Origin: Streptomyces sp. NBC_01775
GTDB lineage: Bacteria > Actinomycetota > Actinomycetes > Streptomycetales > Streptomycetaceae
Direction of reading: 5' to 3'
Assembly: GCF_035917675.1 (NCBI RefSeq)
Contig: NZ_CP109104.1
Span: 1,612,001 to 1,676,000 of the forward strand
Length of the DNA stretch: 64,000 nt
Positions within the stretch are counted from its first letter, which is position 1. Each line of letters begins with the position of its first letter. The notes beneath the pieces are model-generated. The model saw only the letters and a list, made by a program, of their open reading frames with translations, did no database searches and was not told where the DNA came from. Position numbers and translations under genes: made by a program. This document shows, piece after piece, positions 34,055 to 42,709 of the stretch.

Positions 34055-34093
34055 CCGCGCGGGAGCGGGCGTAGCGCTCCCGCCCCCGCGCGG
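34055..34093 (-). terminator. Hairpin terminator of the DUF305 gene
   Basis: CCGCGCGGGAGCGGG at 34055-34069 pairs with CCCGCCCCCGCGCGG at 34079-34093 with one mismatch. It starts 8 bp beyond the DUF305 stop. Confidence 0.75.
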
Positions 34094-34100
34094 CGAGTGG

Positions 34101-34790
34101 TCAGCTCTTGCCGAGCAGCTTGTTCATCCGGGTGATCTCGCTGTTCTGGGCGCTGATCACGTCGTCGGCGAGTTTCCTGGCGGGGCCGTACGCACCCTGC
34201 TTCTTCTCGGCCTTGGCCATGCCGACCGCGCCCTTGTGGTGATCGACCATCATCGTCAGGAACCGGGTATCGAAGTCTTTGCCCGAGGACTTCTTCATCT
34301 CGTCCAGCTGCTTTTGATCCATCATCCCGGGCATCTCCGGGCCGCCGGTGCCGCTGTCGCCGTGGTCCATGCCGCCGTGGTCCATCCCGCCGCGCTTCAT
34401 GTCCTCGGGCTTCATGTCCTCGTGCTTCATACGGGGCATGGCCGCGGGGACCTTCACGCCCCAGGACTTGAGCCAGCCGGACATGGTCGTGATCTCCGGG
34501 CCCTGGGCCTTCGCGATCTTCTTGGCGAGGCTCTTTACCTCGCTCGAAGAGGCGCGGCTCGCGGCCAGGTCCGACATCTCCACCGCCTGACGGTGGTGCG
34601 GGATCATCCCCTTCACGAAGGCGGTGTCCGCCTTGTTGTGATTCCCCGCCTCGCGGTGGTCGCCCGCCTTGTTCTGGTGGTCGCCCGTCTTCGGCGGGGC
34701 ATCGTCACCGCAGGCCGCCAGGACGAGTGCCGTGGCCGCGAGCGCTGCGGTGAGGGAGGTGTTCCGGATCAGGGAACGGGTCTTGGTCAT
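34101..34790 (-). CDS. DUF305 lipoprotein with a Met/His-rich linker
   Basis: 229 residues from an ATG with GGAG upstream. The signal peptide ends in a lipobox LAAC (Cys27), so it is anchored on the outer face of the membrane. Two DUF305-type helical halves are visible: TAFVKGMIPHHRQAVEMSDLA (about 56-76) and FDTRFLTMMVDHHKGAVGMAKAE (about 171-193), each with an HH/Met motif. Between them lies a linker of MKHEDMKPEDMKRGGMDHGG-type repeats, likely a copper-binding sponge. DUF305 proteins are associated with copper and periplasmic stress. It is followed by its own terminator; the DUF6153 gene lies upstream in the same direction (92 bp). Confidence 0.88.
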   Translation of the reverse strand: MTKTRSLIRNTSLTAALAATALVLAACGDDAPPKTGDHQNKAGDHREAGNHNKADTAFVKGMIPHHRQAVEMSDLAASRASSSEVKSLAKKIAKAQGPEITTMSGWLKSWGVKVPAAMPRMKHEDMKPEDMKRGGMDHGGMDHGDSGTGGPEMPGMMDQKQLDEMKKSSGKDFDTRFLTMMVDHHKGAVGMAKAEKKQGAYGPARKLADDVISAQNSEITRMNKLLGKS

Positions 34791-34882
34791 GCGTGTCACT
34801 CCTGCGTGGTACGGATCAGAGCATGCCGAACCGCAGCGCCGGCACCCTCCCCAGGGGAGGCGCGGGCGCCACGGGGGCGCGG

Positions 34883-35305
34883 CTATATCCGCAGGAGCTG
34901 GAGTTCCGCCAGGGACGGCGGGGCGCGCCCGCCTTCCGGTTCGTACCCCACCGGGGCGTGGGGCCGGTACGCCAGGTCGGCCGGGGGCAGGGCGGAGACG
35001 GCCGGGGCGGGCAGCGCGGGGCTCCCGGAGACGCCGCCGGCCGCGCACAGATCGTCCGCGTGGGCACTGTGGTGTGCGGGGCCGTCCCCGTGGCCGTGGC
35101 AGGCCCGTTCCTGCCCGGGGTCGTTGTTGACCGGCATGGGCGCACCGGCCGCGTGCGTGGCCTTGGGGTGTTCCCCGCCGTCGGACTGGACGGTGGCGGA
35201 ACCCAGCCCGTGCATGCCCAGCAGGCCGACGAGCAGCAAGGCGACGAGTACGGCCCGGACCGGCAACCGCCGCCGCCTGCCCGCCTCGTACGCGTCACGC
35301 TTCAC
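34883..35305 (-). CDS. DUF6153-type membrane-anchored protein
   Basis: 140 residues from a GTG. A basic N-terminus and one hydrophobic segment (LPVRAVLVALLLVGLLGMHGLGS, about 14-36) point to a membrane-anchored or secreted protein. The rest is small, with a His-rich stretch CHGHGDGPAHHSAHADDLCAAGG (about 69-91) containing two Cys, which may bind metal. This small family typically sits next to DUF305 genes in Streptomyces, as here, so a shared copper-handling role is inferred. No catalytic site. Confidence 0.7.
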   Translation of the reverse strand: MKRDAYEAGRRRRLPVRAVLVALLLVGLLGMHGLGSATVQSDGGEHPKATHAAGAPMPVNNDPGQERACHGHGDGPAHHSAHADDLCAAGGVSGSPALPAPAVSALPPADLAYRPHAPVGYEPEGGRAPPSLAELQLLRI

Positions 35306-35424
35306 ATCGGCATCGTACGCACCGGCGCAGGAGCGGGACGCAGGCGGTCCGCGTCTCTCTCCCCTCCCCCCGACCGCGCGTCTCCCCCCCCCTCCCCCAA
35401 AAACCGCGTGGCAGCGAGCGAACA

Positions 35425-35455
35425 GAGGGCGCGGCCACCGTGTGGCCGCGCCCTC
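35425..35455 (-). terminator. Perfect hairpin terminator of the carboxypeptidase gene
   Basis: GAGGGCGCGGCCAC (35425-35438) and GTGGCCGCGCCCTC (35442-35455) form a 14-bp perfect stem with a 3-base loop, 21 bp beyond the carboxypeptidase stop. Confidence 0.85.
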
Positions 35456-35476
35456 CGAGGGGTCTTTCCGGATGGA

Positions 35477-36436
35477 TCAGTCGCGCTGCGCGCCCGTCGG
35501 GAGCTTGCGGAGCTCCATCTTCTTCACCGCGTCCGTCTCGAACCCGTAGTCGAGCAGCTTCGCCGCGTCGTCGTACCGGTCCTTACTGTTCATGACGGTG
35601 CCGACGAGGTTCTTGTCGCCACGGGCCGCCGCGAAGACCAGGCAGGGGCCCGCCGGGGTGGTCGTCCCGGTCTTGATGCCGAGGACGCCCTTGTACGAGC
35701 CGAGCAGCTTGTTCGTGTTGGCCCAGGTGTACGTGGTGGTACCGCCGTTGGCTGCCGGGGCGTCGCCCTTGTACTTCTTGGCGCTGACGACCGTACGGAA
35801 GGCGGGGTACTTCATGTCGTGCCGGGCCAGCTTGGCCAGTTCGGCCGGAGTGCTGGACGTCGTCTTGCTCGTGCCGTCGAAGCTGTCGAACTTCGAGTTC
35901 TTCAGCCCGAGCTCGTCGGCCTTCGTGTTCATCATCGAGATGAACGACTTGGCCCGCTCGGCGGATGTCTCTCCGGTGCCGAAGGTGTCGGCGAGAGCGA
36001 AGGCGGCATCGGATCCGGACGGGAGCAGGGCCCCGTAGAGCAACTGGCGAACGGTGACCTTGTCGCCGGTCTGGAGGTCCGCCGTGCTGGCCTCATGCTC
36101 GGTGACGTAGTCGCGGTACTCCTGCTTGACGGTCACCCGGCGCTCCAGGTTCACGTCCTTGGTGCCGAGCACCACGGAGGCGGTCATGAGCTTCGCCGTA
36201 CTGGCCATGGGCCGGGCCTTGTTCGCGGTCTTGCCGATGAGCACCTTGCCGCTCTTGGCGTCCTGCAAGAAGGCGCCCTTGGCGGCGATGGCCGGCTTGG
36301 GGCGGGGCTCCGGCGTGTCCGACGTGGTGGCGTTGGCCACGAGGGGGGTGACGACCAGCAGCGCGCCGCCGGTGCAGGCGGCTATGACGGTCTTGCGCTT
36401 GGTCAGAATTCTGGAACTCAAGGAGAATCGCTCCAT
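35477..36436 (-). CDS. Serine-type D-Ala-D-Ala carboxypeptidase (penicillin-binding protein, class C/S11-like)
   Basis: 319 residues from an ATG with AAGGAG upstream. A signal peptide or anchor follows a basic start (TKRKTVIAACTGGALLVVTPLVANATT, about 12-38). Active-site motifs: SxxK as S79-T-A-K82 (PMASTAKLM), the second motif as S140-G-S142 in LLPSGSDAA, and KTG (255-257) in LGIKTGTTT. The second box ends in Ser where SxN penicillin-binding proteins have Asn; Streptomyces homologues often vary here. The enzyme trims the terminal D-Ala of peptidoglycan stems outside the membrane. It is transcribed alone with its own terminator. Confidence 0.92.
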   Translation of the reverse strand: MERFSLSSRILTKRKTVIAACTGGALLVVTPLVANATTSDTPEPRPKPAIAAKGAFLQDAKSGKVLIGKTANKARPMASTAKLMTASVVLGTKDVNLERRVTVKQEYRDYVTEHEASTADLQTGDKVTVRQLLYGALLPSGSDAAFALADTFGTGETSAERAKSFISMMNTKADELGLKNSKFDSFDGTSKTTSSTPAELAKLARHDMKYPAFRTVVSAKKYKGDAPAANGGTTTYTWANTNKLLGSYKGVLGIKTGTTTPAGPCLVFAAARGDKNLVGTVMNSKDRYDDAAKLLDYGFETDAVKKMELRKLPTGAQRD

Positions 36437-36911
36437 ATTCGCATTGCTTGGTATGAACTGTGGTGCTGTGAGAGCCCGAACAGCGCCGGAGCGGCGCCGG
36501 AACGCCGCACGGCAGGCTCTCGGCAGGTGTCCCGCCCGATGGCGTGCGGAGGCCGGGGCAGGGCACCGGGGTCTCAGTCGTCCCGCGCGTGCTCTTGTCC
36601 CGTCCTCCGTAGCCGGACTGGACCGGACACAGCGTTCGATGACCGGGGTGGCCGAAAAGTTCACGGCGGTCCGAAAAAAATTGGAAGCCGCCGGCCGTCC
36701 ACCGAGGGCGAGTGACACACGGGCACCCTTTCGATCGGCGACCCCGGCCTCATCGGTCAGCCGTGTCGCCGCTCACGAACGGCATCGTCGCTGTTCACAC
36801 GCGCCACTGTGACCGTCGGAAAACCGACGCAGCCACGCCCGCAGCATAGTCACAACGAGTCAGAGCCCTCTGTCCCGGTCCCGGCGGCGCACCGTCGCGT
36901 AGCGTGCCCGC
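36437..36911. other. Divergent promoter region, carboxypeptidase to phosphotransferase
   Basis: 475 bp without a supported gene. It carries the carboxypeptidase ribosome-binding site and presumably the promoters for both neighbours. A small CGTCGG-AAAA-CCGACG hairpin lies at 36814-36829. No operator-like repeat was seen. Confidence 0.5.
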
Positions 36912-37892
36912 ATGATCGTGGTACCGGACGCTTTCACGCGGGGCACCGTGGAGCGCGAAGGAGAACGGGGGGCGGCGTGGCTCGCCGAACTGCCCGGGAT
37001 CGTGGACAAGTCGCTGGAGCGGTGGGCGTGCGTGCCGGACGGCGAGGTCCTGCACGGGGGTGTCGGCATCATCGTGCCGGTGCGGCGGCGGGCCGAGGGG
37101 GGCGCCGCCGGGGAAGCGGCTGTGCTGAAGGTGTCGTTCCCGCACCCCGGCAACGTCCATGAGCCGGACGCGTTCGCGGCCTGGGGCGGGCACGGAGCCG
37201 TCCTGCTGCGCGAGCGCGACGACGAGCGGTTCGCCATGCTGCTGGAGCGGGTCCGATCCTCGACCCTGGCGGAGGTCGAGGACGGCGACGAGGTGGCCAC
37301 GGTCGCGGGGCGGCTCAGCCACCGGCTGGCCATCCCCGCGCCGCCCGGCCTGCCCCGGCTGCGGGAGCGGGCCGACGCCTGGGAGGAGCAGCTGCGCGTG
37401 GACGCCGGGGAGCTGACGCACACGCTGTCGCGTGACGCGCTGGACGCCGCGGCGGCGACCGTCCGCGAGCTGGGCCGCGTCCAGCCGGACACCCTCGTCC
37501 ACGGCGACCTCCACGCCCGCAACATCCTGCGCGCCGAGCGTGAACCATGGCTGGCCGTCGATCCCAAGGGGTACGTGGGAGACCCCGCCTACGACGGCGG
37601 CACACTGCTCACGTCGCGCACGCTGACGCTCCTCGAAGCGGACGATCCGCGCACGGCCGTACACCGCGCACTGGACGTCTTCGCCGAGGCGGCGGAACTC
37701 GACCGGGAACGCGTCCGGCGCTGGGCCCAGCTCCACATCGTCCAGGCCACGTTCTGGGGGCGCCGCCACGGCTTCCGGGTCGCCCGCGACGGAGCCCGGC
37801 TGACCCGGCTCGCCCAATTCGCCGACCAGCTGGCGGAATTGCTCACGGACCGCGCCCAGTGGGCGGGCGCGCGCCCTGCGCGCACCGTCTGA
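36912..37892 (+). CDS. Aminoglycoside/hydroxyurea-type phosphotransferase
   Basis: 326 residues from an ATG at 36912. The kinase fold shows VLHGGVGIIVPVRRR and AVLKVSFPHPGNVHEPDAF (strand and Lys-containing segment), then the catalytic loop TLVHGDLHARNIL (Asp in HGDLH, Asn in ARN) and the DxD-like metal site VDPKGYVGDPAYDGGTLL. This combination and length match the aminoglycoside/hydroxyurea antibiotic resistance kinase family (APH(6)/StrB-type). The target antibiotic, if any, cannot be read; no biosynthetic genes flank it. A shared terminator lies between it and the convergent FG-GAP gene. Confidence 0.85.
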   Translation: MIVVPDAFTRGTVEREGERGAAWLAELPGIVDKSLERWACVPDGEVLHGGVGIIVPVRRRAEGGAAGEAAVLKVSFPHPGNVHEPDAFAAWGGHGAVLLRERDDERFAMLLERVRSSTLAEVEDGDEVATVAGRLSHRLAIPAPPGLPRLRERADAWEEQLRVDAGELTHTLSRDALDAAAATVRELGRVQPDTLVHGDLHARNILRAEREPWLAVDPKGYVGDPAYDGGTLLTSRTLTLLEADDPRTAVHRALDVFAEAAELDRERVRRWAQLHIVQATFWGRRHGFRVARDGARLTRLAQFADQLAELLTDRAQWAGARPARTV

Positions 37893-37914
37893 CCCCTGAG
37901 TGCCCGCAGCAGAA

Positions 37915-37950
37915 GGTCCCGCCGCCCCCGGGTGAGGGGGCGACGGGACC
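37915..37950. terminator. Bidirectional hairpin terminator
   Basis: GGTCCCGCCGCCCCC (37915-37929) pairs with GGGGGCGACGGGACC (37936-37950), 14 of 15 bp, around a 6-base loop, between two convergent genes. Confidence 0.8.
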
Positions 37951-37967
37951 AGGACCTGCGTCGAGTG

Positions 37968-39422
37968 TTACTTCGTCGCGGGGTCGGACAGCTCCTTGCC
38001 GAACTCGACGTCACCCGCCGGGGTGCCGAGCTCGCTCGGGCCGAAGAGGGCCGCGCCCTCGCCGGTCAGACCGTCCGTGCCCGCGTACAGGACGGCGACC
38101 GCGCCGTCGTCCTTGCGGTTCGGGGCGCCGACGGCCAGGTCGGACTTGCCGTCGCCGTTGTAGTCGGCAGGCGAGACGGCGTCACCGAAGAAGTCGGCGC
38201 CCTCCATGGAACCGGGGACGCCCTCGGTGTCGAGGTTGAAGGTCTGCGCACCCTCGTCGGTCAGCCAGTTCTTGGTGCCCTTGAGCACGGTGACGGCACC
38301 GGCCTGGTTGTAGCCGCCGGGGGCCTCCGCGTCGGTGTCGCTGACGACCAGGTCGTCGTGGCCGTCACCGTTGAAGTCGGCGAGCCGGGCGCCGATACCC
38401 GCGATCTTCTTGCCCTTCCAGTCCACCGGCTTGTCGGTGTCGAGCCCGTCGGCGGTGCCGGGGTAGGTGCGCAGGCGCTGCTGGTCCGGACCGTCCGTGA
38501 AGCCGGTGTCGGTGACGACGTCGTCCTTGCCGTCGCCGTTGATGTCACCCACCACGGCCCGGTACGAGGAGAACGGCAGCAGGAGCTCCTTGCCCAGCGG
38601 CGTGTTCTTCAGTCCCCCGGACGAGCCGGGCAGCACGCTGAGCGTGCCCTCGTCGGCGCCGTCGTCCTGCCAGCCGACAGCGACCAGGTCGCCGAAGCCG
38701 TCACCGTTGATGTCCCCGGAGGAGAGGGTGTCGAGGCCCCCTTCGGTGCCGGGCGGGGTGACACTGGTCATCTTCGGGGTGGCGGTCTCCCGCAGGTTCG
38801 CGGCGCCGTTGACGAGCTGGACCTTGCCGTCGTCCGAGATGGCGATGTCGTCGCGGCCGTCCTTGTTGTAGTCGCCCACCGCCAGCTGGCTGCCGAACAG
38901 CGCGTAGGCGGTGACCTTCGGCGCGTGGAAGGCGATGGAGTCGCTGGACAGACCGTCCTTGGAGCCGAAGACGACCGTGACGGAACCCGCCCGCTTGGCG
39001 TCGCCCACGGCCTCGTAGTTCGCGGCGACGATCAGGTCGGTGTAGCCGTCCCCGTCCACGTCACCGCGCACCACGGACGAGCCGAAGTGGTCCGCGGCCT
39101 CGGGAGTGCCGGGAACTCCCTTGCTCGCCTGCGACAGCGTGCTGTGCCGACCGGTGTCGACGCCGTCCTTGGCACCGTAGGTCACGCCCACGTAGCCCGA
39201 CTTGGACTTCCCGGAGACGGTGCCGTCGGGCGCGCCCACGCCGAGGTCGGCGTAGCCGTCCCCGTCGAAGTCACCCGCGGCCTTTCCTGCCTTGGCGGCC
39301 TTGGCGCCGGGCTGGTCCGACCCGTCGCCGTCCGCCACTACGGCGTTGGCTCCGGCAGCCACCGCCGCGGCCACGGCGGCGCCCACTGCCACTGCCACCG
39401 CGCCTCTGGTTCTATTACGCAC
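37968..39422 (-). CDS. Secreted FG-GAP/VCBS-repeat protein
   Basis: 484 residues from a GTG with GATGGAGG upstream. A signal peptide (RTRGAVAVAVGAAVAAAVAAGANAVVA) is followed by a short linker and about seven FG-GAP blades of the beta-propeller seen in integrin alpha chains, each with a Ca-binding DxDxDGxxDL loop: DFDGDGYADLGVGAPDG, DVDGDGYTDLIVAA, DYNKDGRDDIAISDDG, DINGDGFGDLVAVG, DINGDGKDDVVTDTG, DFNGDGHDDLVVSD and DYNGDGKSDLAVGAP. The protein probably sits on the cell surface. Streptomycetes have many such genes of unknown adhesin- or enzyme-like role. Confidence 0.9.
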   Translation of the reverse strand: MRNRTRGAVAVAVGAAVAAAVAAGANAVVADGDGSDQPGAKAAKAGKAAGDFDGDGYADLGVGAPDGTVSGKSKSGYVGVTYGAKDGVDTGRHSTLSQASKGVPGTPEAADHFGSSVVRGDVDGDGYTDLIVAANYEAVGDAKRAGSVTVVFGSKDGLSSDSIAFHAPKVTAYALFGSQLAVGDYNKDGRDDIAISDDGKVQLVNGAANLRETATPKMTSVTPPGTEGGLDTLSSGDINGDGFGDLVAVGWQDDGADEGTLSVLPGSSGGLKNTPLGKELLLPFSSYRAVVGDINGDGKDDVVTDTGFTDGPDQQRLRTYPGTADGLDTDKPVDWKGKKIAGIGARLADFNGDGHDDLVVSDTDAEAPGGYNQAGAVTVLKGTKNWLTDEGAQTFNLDTEGVPGSMEGADFFGDAVSPADYNGDGKSDLAVGAPNRKDDGAVAVLYAGTDGLTGEGAALFGPSELGTPAGDVEFGKELSDPATK

Positions 39423-39656
39423 AAATCCTCCATCACGTAACACATTGGTCACCCTCAGAGCCCGACCGCACCAGTGGCCCCCGGCGGTCGGCATGACAAG
39501 GGTTGTCGAGACAGACAGATTCGAACGCTGAGTGGTTCCGGAACTGACAGAAAAATACAGGTAGCAACACTCCCGCTCAGCGCCGCGCAACGTTCTTGCT
39601 GGTCACGGCCCTTGATGCCACGTCACCCGCCGGGCTCCGCACCCGCCGGGATCCTG

Positions 39657-40136
39657 TCAGCCCACCCTGCGGTAGATGAGGTCGAAGTCGTGCTCCCAGG
39701 CGCCTCCGTCGGAGCCCGTCTCCCAGGCACCGGTGATGGTGTTCGTGTCCTCGCTGAACGTGCCGGTGAAGCGCTGCCGGAAGGACAGGGGCGTGAAGTC
39801 GGGCGCCTCCCGCGTGAGCGTCCACACCCCGTGGGCGAGGCTCATCGCGTACAGACGCACCACGCCGCGCGAGTCGTAGTAGTGCTGTGTGTACGCGCCG
39901 GTCTCCAGGTCCGCGCTGACGATCATCAGGCCGTCGGGCGCCTCGGGGACCGGAATCTCGTCGCGCTGGAGCAGGAACTGCCGGTCCAGGGCCCATTCGA
40001 AGCGGCTGCGCGCCACGGGGACCTCCCCGGTGGGGTCGACTCCTGCCGGGTGACCGGCGGGGAAGCGGGCCTCGACCGCCCACTCGCCGACAAAGACGTC
40101 CAAGCGCGCCAACGCCTCTTCCCTGTTCTCCGCCAC
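39657..40136 (-). CDS. DUF1579-like small beta-barrel protein
   Basis: 159 residues. The start is the GTG at 40134-40136 with GGAG eight bases upstream; a GTG three codons earlier is also in frame but overlaps that site. The sequence LDVFVGEWAVEARFPAGHPAG ... GRSRFEWALDRQFLLQRDEIPVPEAPDGLMIVSADLETGAYTQHYYDSRGVVRLYAMSL ... FTGTFSEDTNTITGAWETGSDGGAWEHDFDLIYRR fits the lipocalin-like DUF1579 family, which starts with a G-x-W and alternates strands. Its function is unknown, possibly ligand binding. It stands alone between the FG-GAP gene and the histidine kinase. Confidence 0.7.
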   Translation of the reverse strand: MAENREEALARLDVFVGEWAVEARFPAGHPAGVDPTGEVPVARSRFEWALDRQFLLQRDEIPVPEAPDGLMIVSADLETGAYTQHYYDSRGVVRLYAMSLAHGVWTLTREAPDFTPLSFRQRFTGTFSEDTNTITGAWETGSDGGAWEHDFDLIYRRVG

Positions 40137-40378
40137 GACGACCACTCCGCTCTCACGTAACGCTTTCGTTCCTCCGACAGGTTTCCTCTCACCTATACAG
40201 ACCGCGACGGGCGGACGGACTCATCGCCACCCGGGTGACCGACATCGGACGGCCCGGGTGCAGGTCCCCGGGAGGCTGTCTCGCTCGCCGGCCGGCTGTC
40301 TCTATCGCTGGTTAGAGGTGGCGATCGCCCTCCAGCCCGATGCCCGCTGTGCGCGTGCCGCCATAGCCTGGGCGCATC

Positions 40379-42709
40379 ATGGAACGAAACGACGACCGGT
40401 TCCTCCCGGTCCTGCTGCTCGGCGTCCAGGCCGCGGTGTGGCCCGGGTCCGCGCTGTTGGGTGGTGCCACCCCGACGGCCGCGGAACTCCTCGCGGCCAC
40501 GCTGGTGGGCGGCCTGGTGACCGCCGCGCTCGCGGCCCGCCGCACCCGCCCGGTGCCCGTCCTCGTGCTGGTCACCGCGGTCTGCGCGATCGGCGCGGGG
40601 CCGCTGCCCGTGGGCGCTGTTGCCGTCCTCGGCACCGCCGGGGTCGCCCTGGCGCTGTTCACCGTGGCTGTCGAACGGGACACCACCACCGCGCTGCTGT
40701 GCGTGGCGACCCTCGCCACCTGGCAGCTCCTGTACAGCCCCAGCCTGCACGGGCTCGGTGACAGCCAGGGTCTCGACCTCGTCCTGACCGCCCTGCTCCA
40801 CGCGGCTGCCACGGGTACGGGACTGCGGGTGCGGCGGCTGCGAGCCGCACGGGAGGCCGCCGAGCGGCGGCTCAACCGGGCAGAGGCCGAGCGCCACCGG
40901 CTTCCGGCAGCGGAACGGCGCCGGATGGAGAGGGAGCTGCACGACGTCAGCGCGCACCATCTGACGGCCGTGGTCGTGACGGTCGAGGCCGCGCTCGGAC
41001 TGCGCGAGCGCCGACCCGAACTGGCCGCACAGGCACTGGAGTTCGCCGCCGACACCGGCCGCGAGGTGACCCGGGCGCTGAGCGCGGTAAGGGCCCCGGC
41101 GCCCTCCTCGGAGGACCTCCCGGCGCCGGAGGAGCGGCTGCGGGAGCTCGTGGCCGGCTTCCGCGCCCTGGGGCAGCAGGTGACCTGCGAAATCGAGGCC
41201 CTGCCGGAGGGCTCCGTCGGCGACGCCGCGTACGGCATCGTCCGCGAGGCGCTGACCAACATCGTCCGCCACGCCTCCGGCGCCCCCGCCACCGTGCGCT
41301 GCGCGTACGGCGAGGCCAGGACGGAGATCGTGGTGCGCAACGCGCCGCCGGACGCGTCCGCCGCCGGTGCGCCCCGCGGTGAGGGGCTCGGTGGCGGGCG
41401 CGGCCAGAACCTGCTGCGCGGCCGGGCACGGGAGGCGGGCGGCACGCTCACCAGCGGGCCGACGCCGGACGGCGGCTGGGAGGTACGCGCGGCGCTGCCG
41501 GGGCGGACCACCGCGTCGTCGTCGGTGTCCGTTCCCCGGACGTACCGCCTCGCCCAGTTCGTCACTGCCGCCGGCCTGTGCCTCCAGCCGCTCCTGCCGT
41601 TCCTCGTCGTCGGGGGCGGCGAGACGCACGCCGGGTCCGGGATCTCCGCCGGTGCGCTCTTCGCGCTGCTCGCCACGGCGCAGGCGCTCGCGCTGCTGTG
41701 GCTGCGGCGGGCTCCGCGCAGCACGCTGGGCGTGCTGCTCGCCCTCGCCGGGCTGTGGCCGGCGGCGATGGCCGTGAGCGGGTACGCGGGGCCTGTGGTC
41801 CTGCCGCCGGGCCTGAGCATGCTCGCCACCTGCGTGGCGCTCGCCACGGTGGCGGCCCGCGCCCCGGACATGGCCGTACCGCGCCCCGCCCTGCCCGTTG
41901 TGGCCGCCGTCGTTCACGCGGCGGCGGTGACCGTCGCCGTCCTCGCCCGGGGCGCCGCCCTCCCCGCCCCGGCGGTCACCGGGATCGCGACCGCAGCGGC
42001 GGCGCTGGCGGCCGGCGCCGCCTGGTCGTCCGGTGCCGGGTACGGGCGGCGCCGACGCGTCGCCCGGGACGCGCACGAGCACCGTGTCGCGACGTGGACG
42101 GAGGAGGCCGTCCGGGACGCGTGGGCCGAACGCCGTCGCATCACCGCCGGGCTGGAGACCACCGTCCTGGCGCGCACCGCCGAGGTCGTCGAGGAGGCGG
42201 AGGCGGGACGGCTCGCGGGGACCGGGGAGCGGGCCCGCGAGGCCCTGGCCGCCATGCGGGCCCTGCTCGAAACCGTCCGGGACGGCGAACAGCACGCCGA
42301 ACTCCGGCCGCAGCCCACCCTCCAAGCCCTCGACCTGCTCGTCCACCAGTGCCGGGCCACCGGCCGTCAGGTGGAGGTGCGGCTCACCGAGCGGGTGCCG
42401 GAACGGCTTCCCCCGGAGACGGACCTCGCCGCCTACCGTGCCGCCGAGACGGTGCTGGAGGCCGGCGGAGAGGAACCCGCCGTGCTCGTGCTCGACGCCG
42501 CGGACCGCGCCTTGACCCTCACCGCGACCGGTGTCTCCCGCGCCATCCGCCCCACGGCACGGGAGCGGCTGGCGGCGCGGGCCGCCGCGCTCGGTGGCAC
42601 GCTGGCCACCGAACAGCCGGGCACGGTCCTGTTGCGCCTGCCCCTGACCACCCATCCGGGCGACGGGGTCCCGGCCACGGACCACGGAGACCAGGAGGAG
42701 ACCCGATGA
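40379..42709 (+). CDS. Histidine kinase with a second, degenerate kinase-like module
   Basis: 776 residues, about twice the usual length. Residues 10-150 form a membrane domain of about five helices. The first kinase module has the HisKA_3-type box RMERELHDVSAHHL with His188 and an ATP-binding domain with GIVREALTNIVRHA (N294) and GLGGGRGQNLLRGRA. A second membrane block (about 390-550) and a second module follow (583 on: AWAERRRITAGLETTVLARTAEVVEE), where the phospho-His position is Thr594 and no N-box remains. It overlaps the response regulator by 4 bp. The second half may regulate rather than catalyse. Confidence 0.88.
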   Translation: MERNDDRFLPVLLLGVQAAVWPGSALLGGATPTAAELLAATLVGGLVTAALAARRTRPVPVLVLVTAVCAIGAGPLPVGAVAVLGTAGVALALFTVAVERDTTTALLCVATLATWQLLYSPSLHGLGDSQGLDLVLTALLHAAATGTGLRVRRLRAAREAAERRLNRAEAERHRLPAAERRRMERELHDVSAHHLTAVVVTVEAALGLRERRPELAAQALEFAADTGREVTRALSAVRAPAPSSEDLPAPEERLRELVAGFRALGQQVTCEIEALPEGSVGDAAYGIVREALTNIVRHASGAPATVRCAYGEARTEIVVRNAPPDASAAGAPRGEGLGGGRGQNLLRGRAREAGGTLTSGPTPDGGWEVRAALPGRTTASSSVSVPRTYRLAQFVTAAGLCLQPLLPFLVVGGGETHAGSGISAGALFALLATAQALALLWLRRAPRSTLGVLLALAGLWPAAMAVSGYAGPVVLPPGLSMLATCVALATVAARAPDMAVPRPALPVVAAVVHAAAVTVAVLARGAALPAPAVTGIATAAAALAAGAAWSSGAGYGRRRRVARDAHEHRVATWTEEAVRDAWAERRRITAGLETTVLARTAEVVEEAEAGRLAGTGERAREALAAMRALLETVRDGEQHAELRPQPTLQALDLLVHQCRATGRQVEVRLTERVPERLPPETDLAAYRAAETVLEAGGEEPAVLVLDAADRALTLTATGVSRAIRPTARERLAARAAALGGTLATEQPGTVLLRLPLTTHPGDGVPATDHGDQEETR

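Noticed and set aside
40193..42685. 830-codon minus-strand frame opposite the histidine kinase
   Set aside because: Arg/Gly/Ala-rich antisense sequence without domains; the plus strand has clear kinase motifs and a coupled response regulator.
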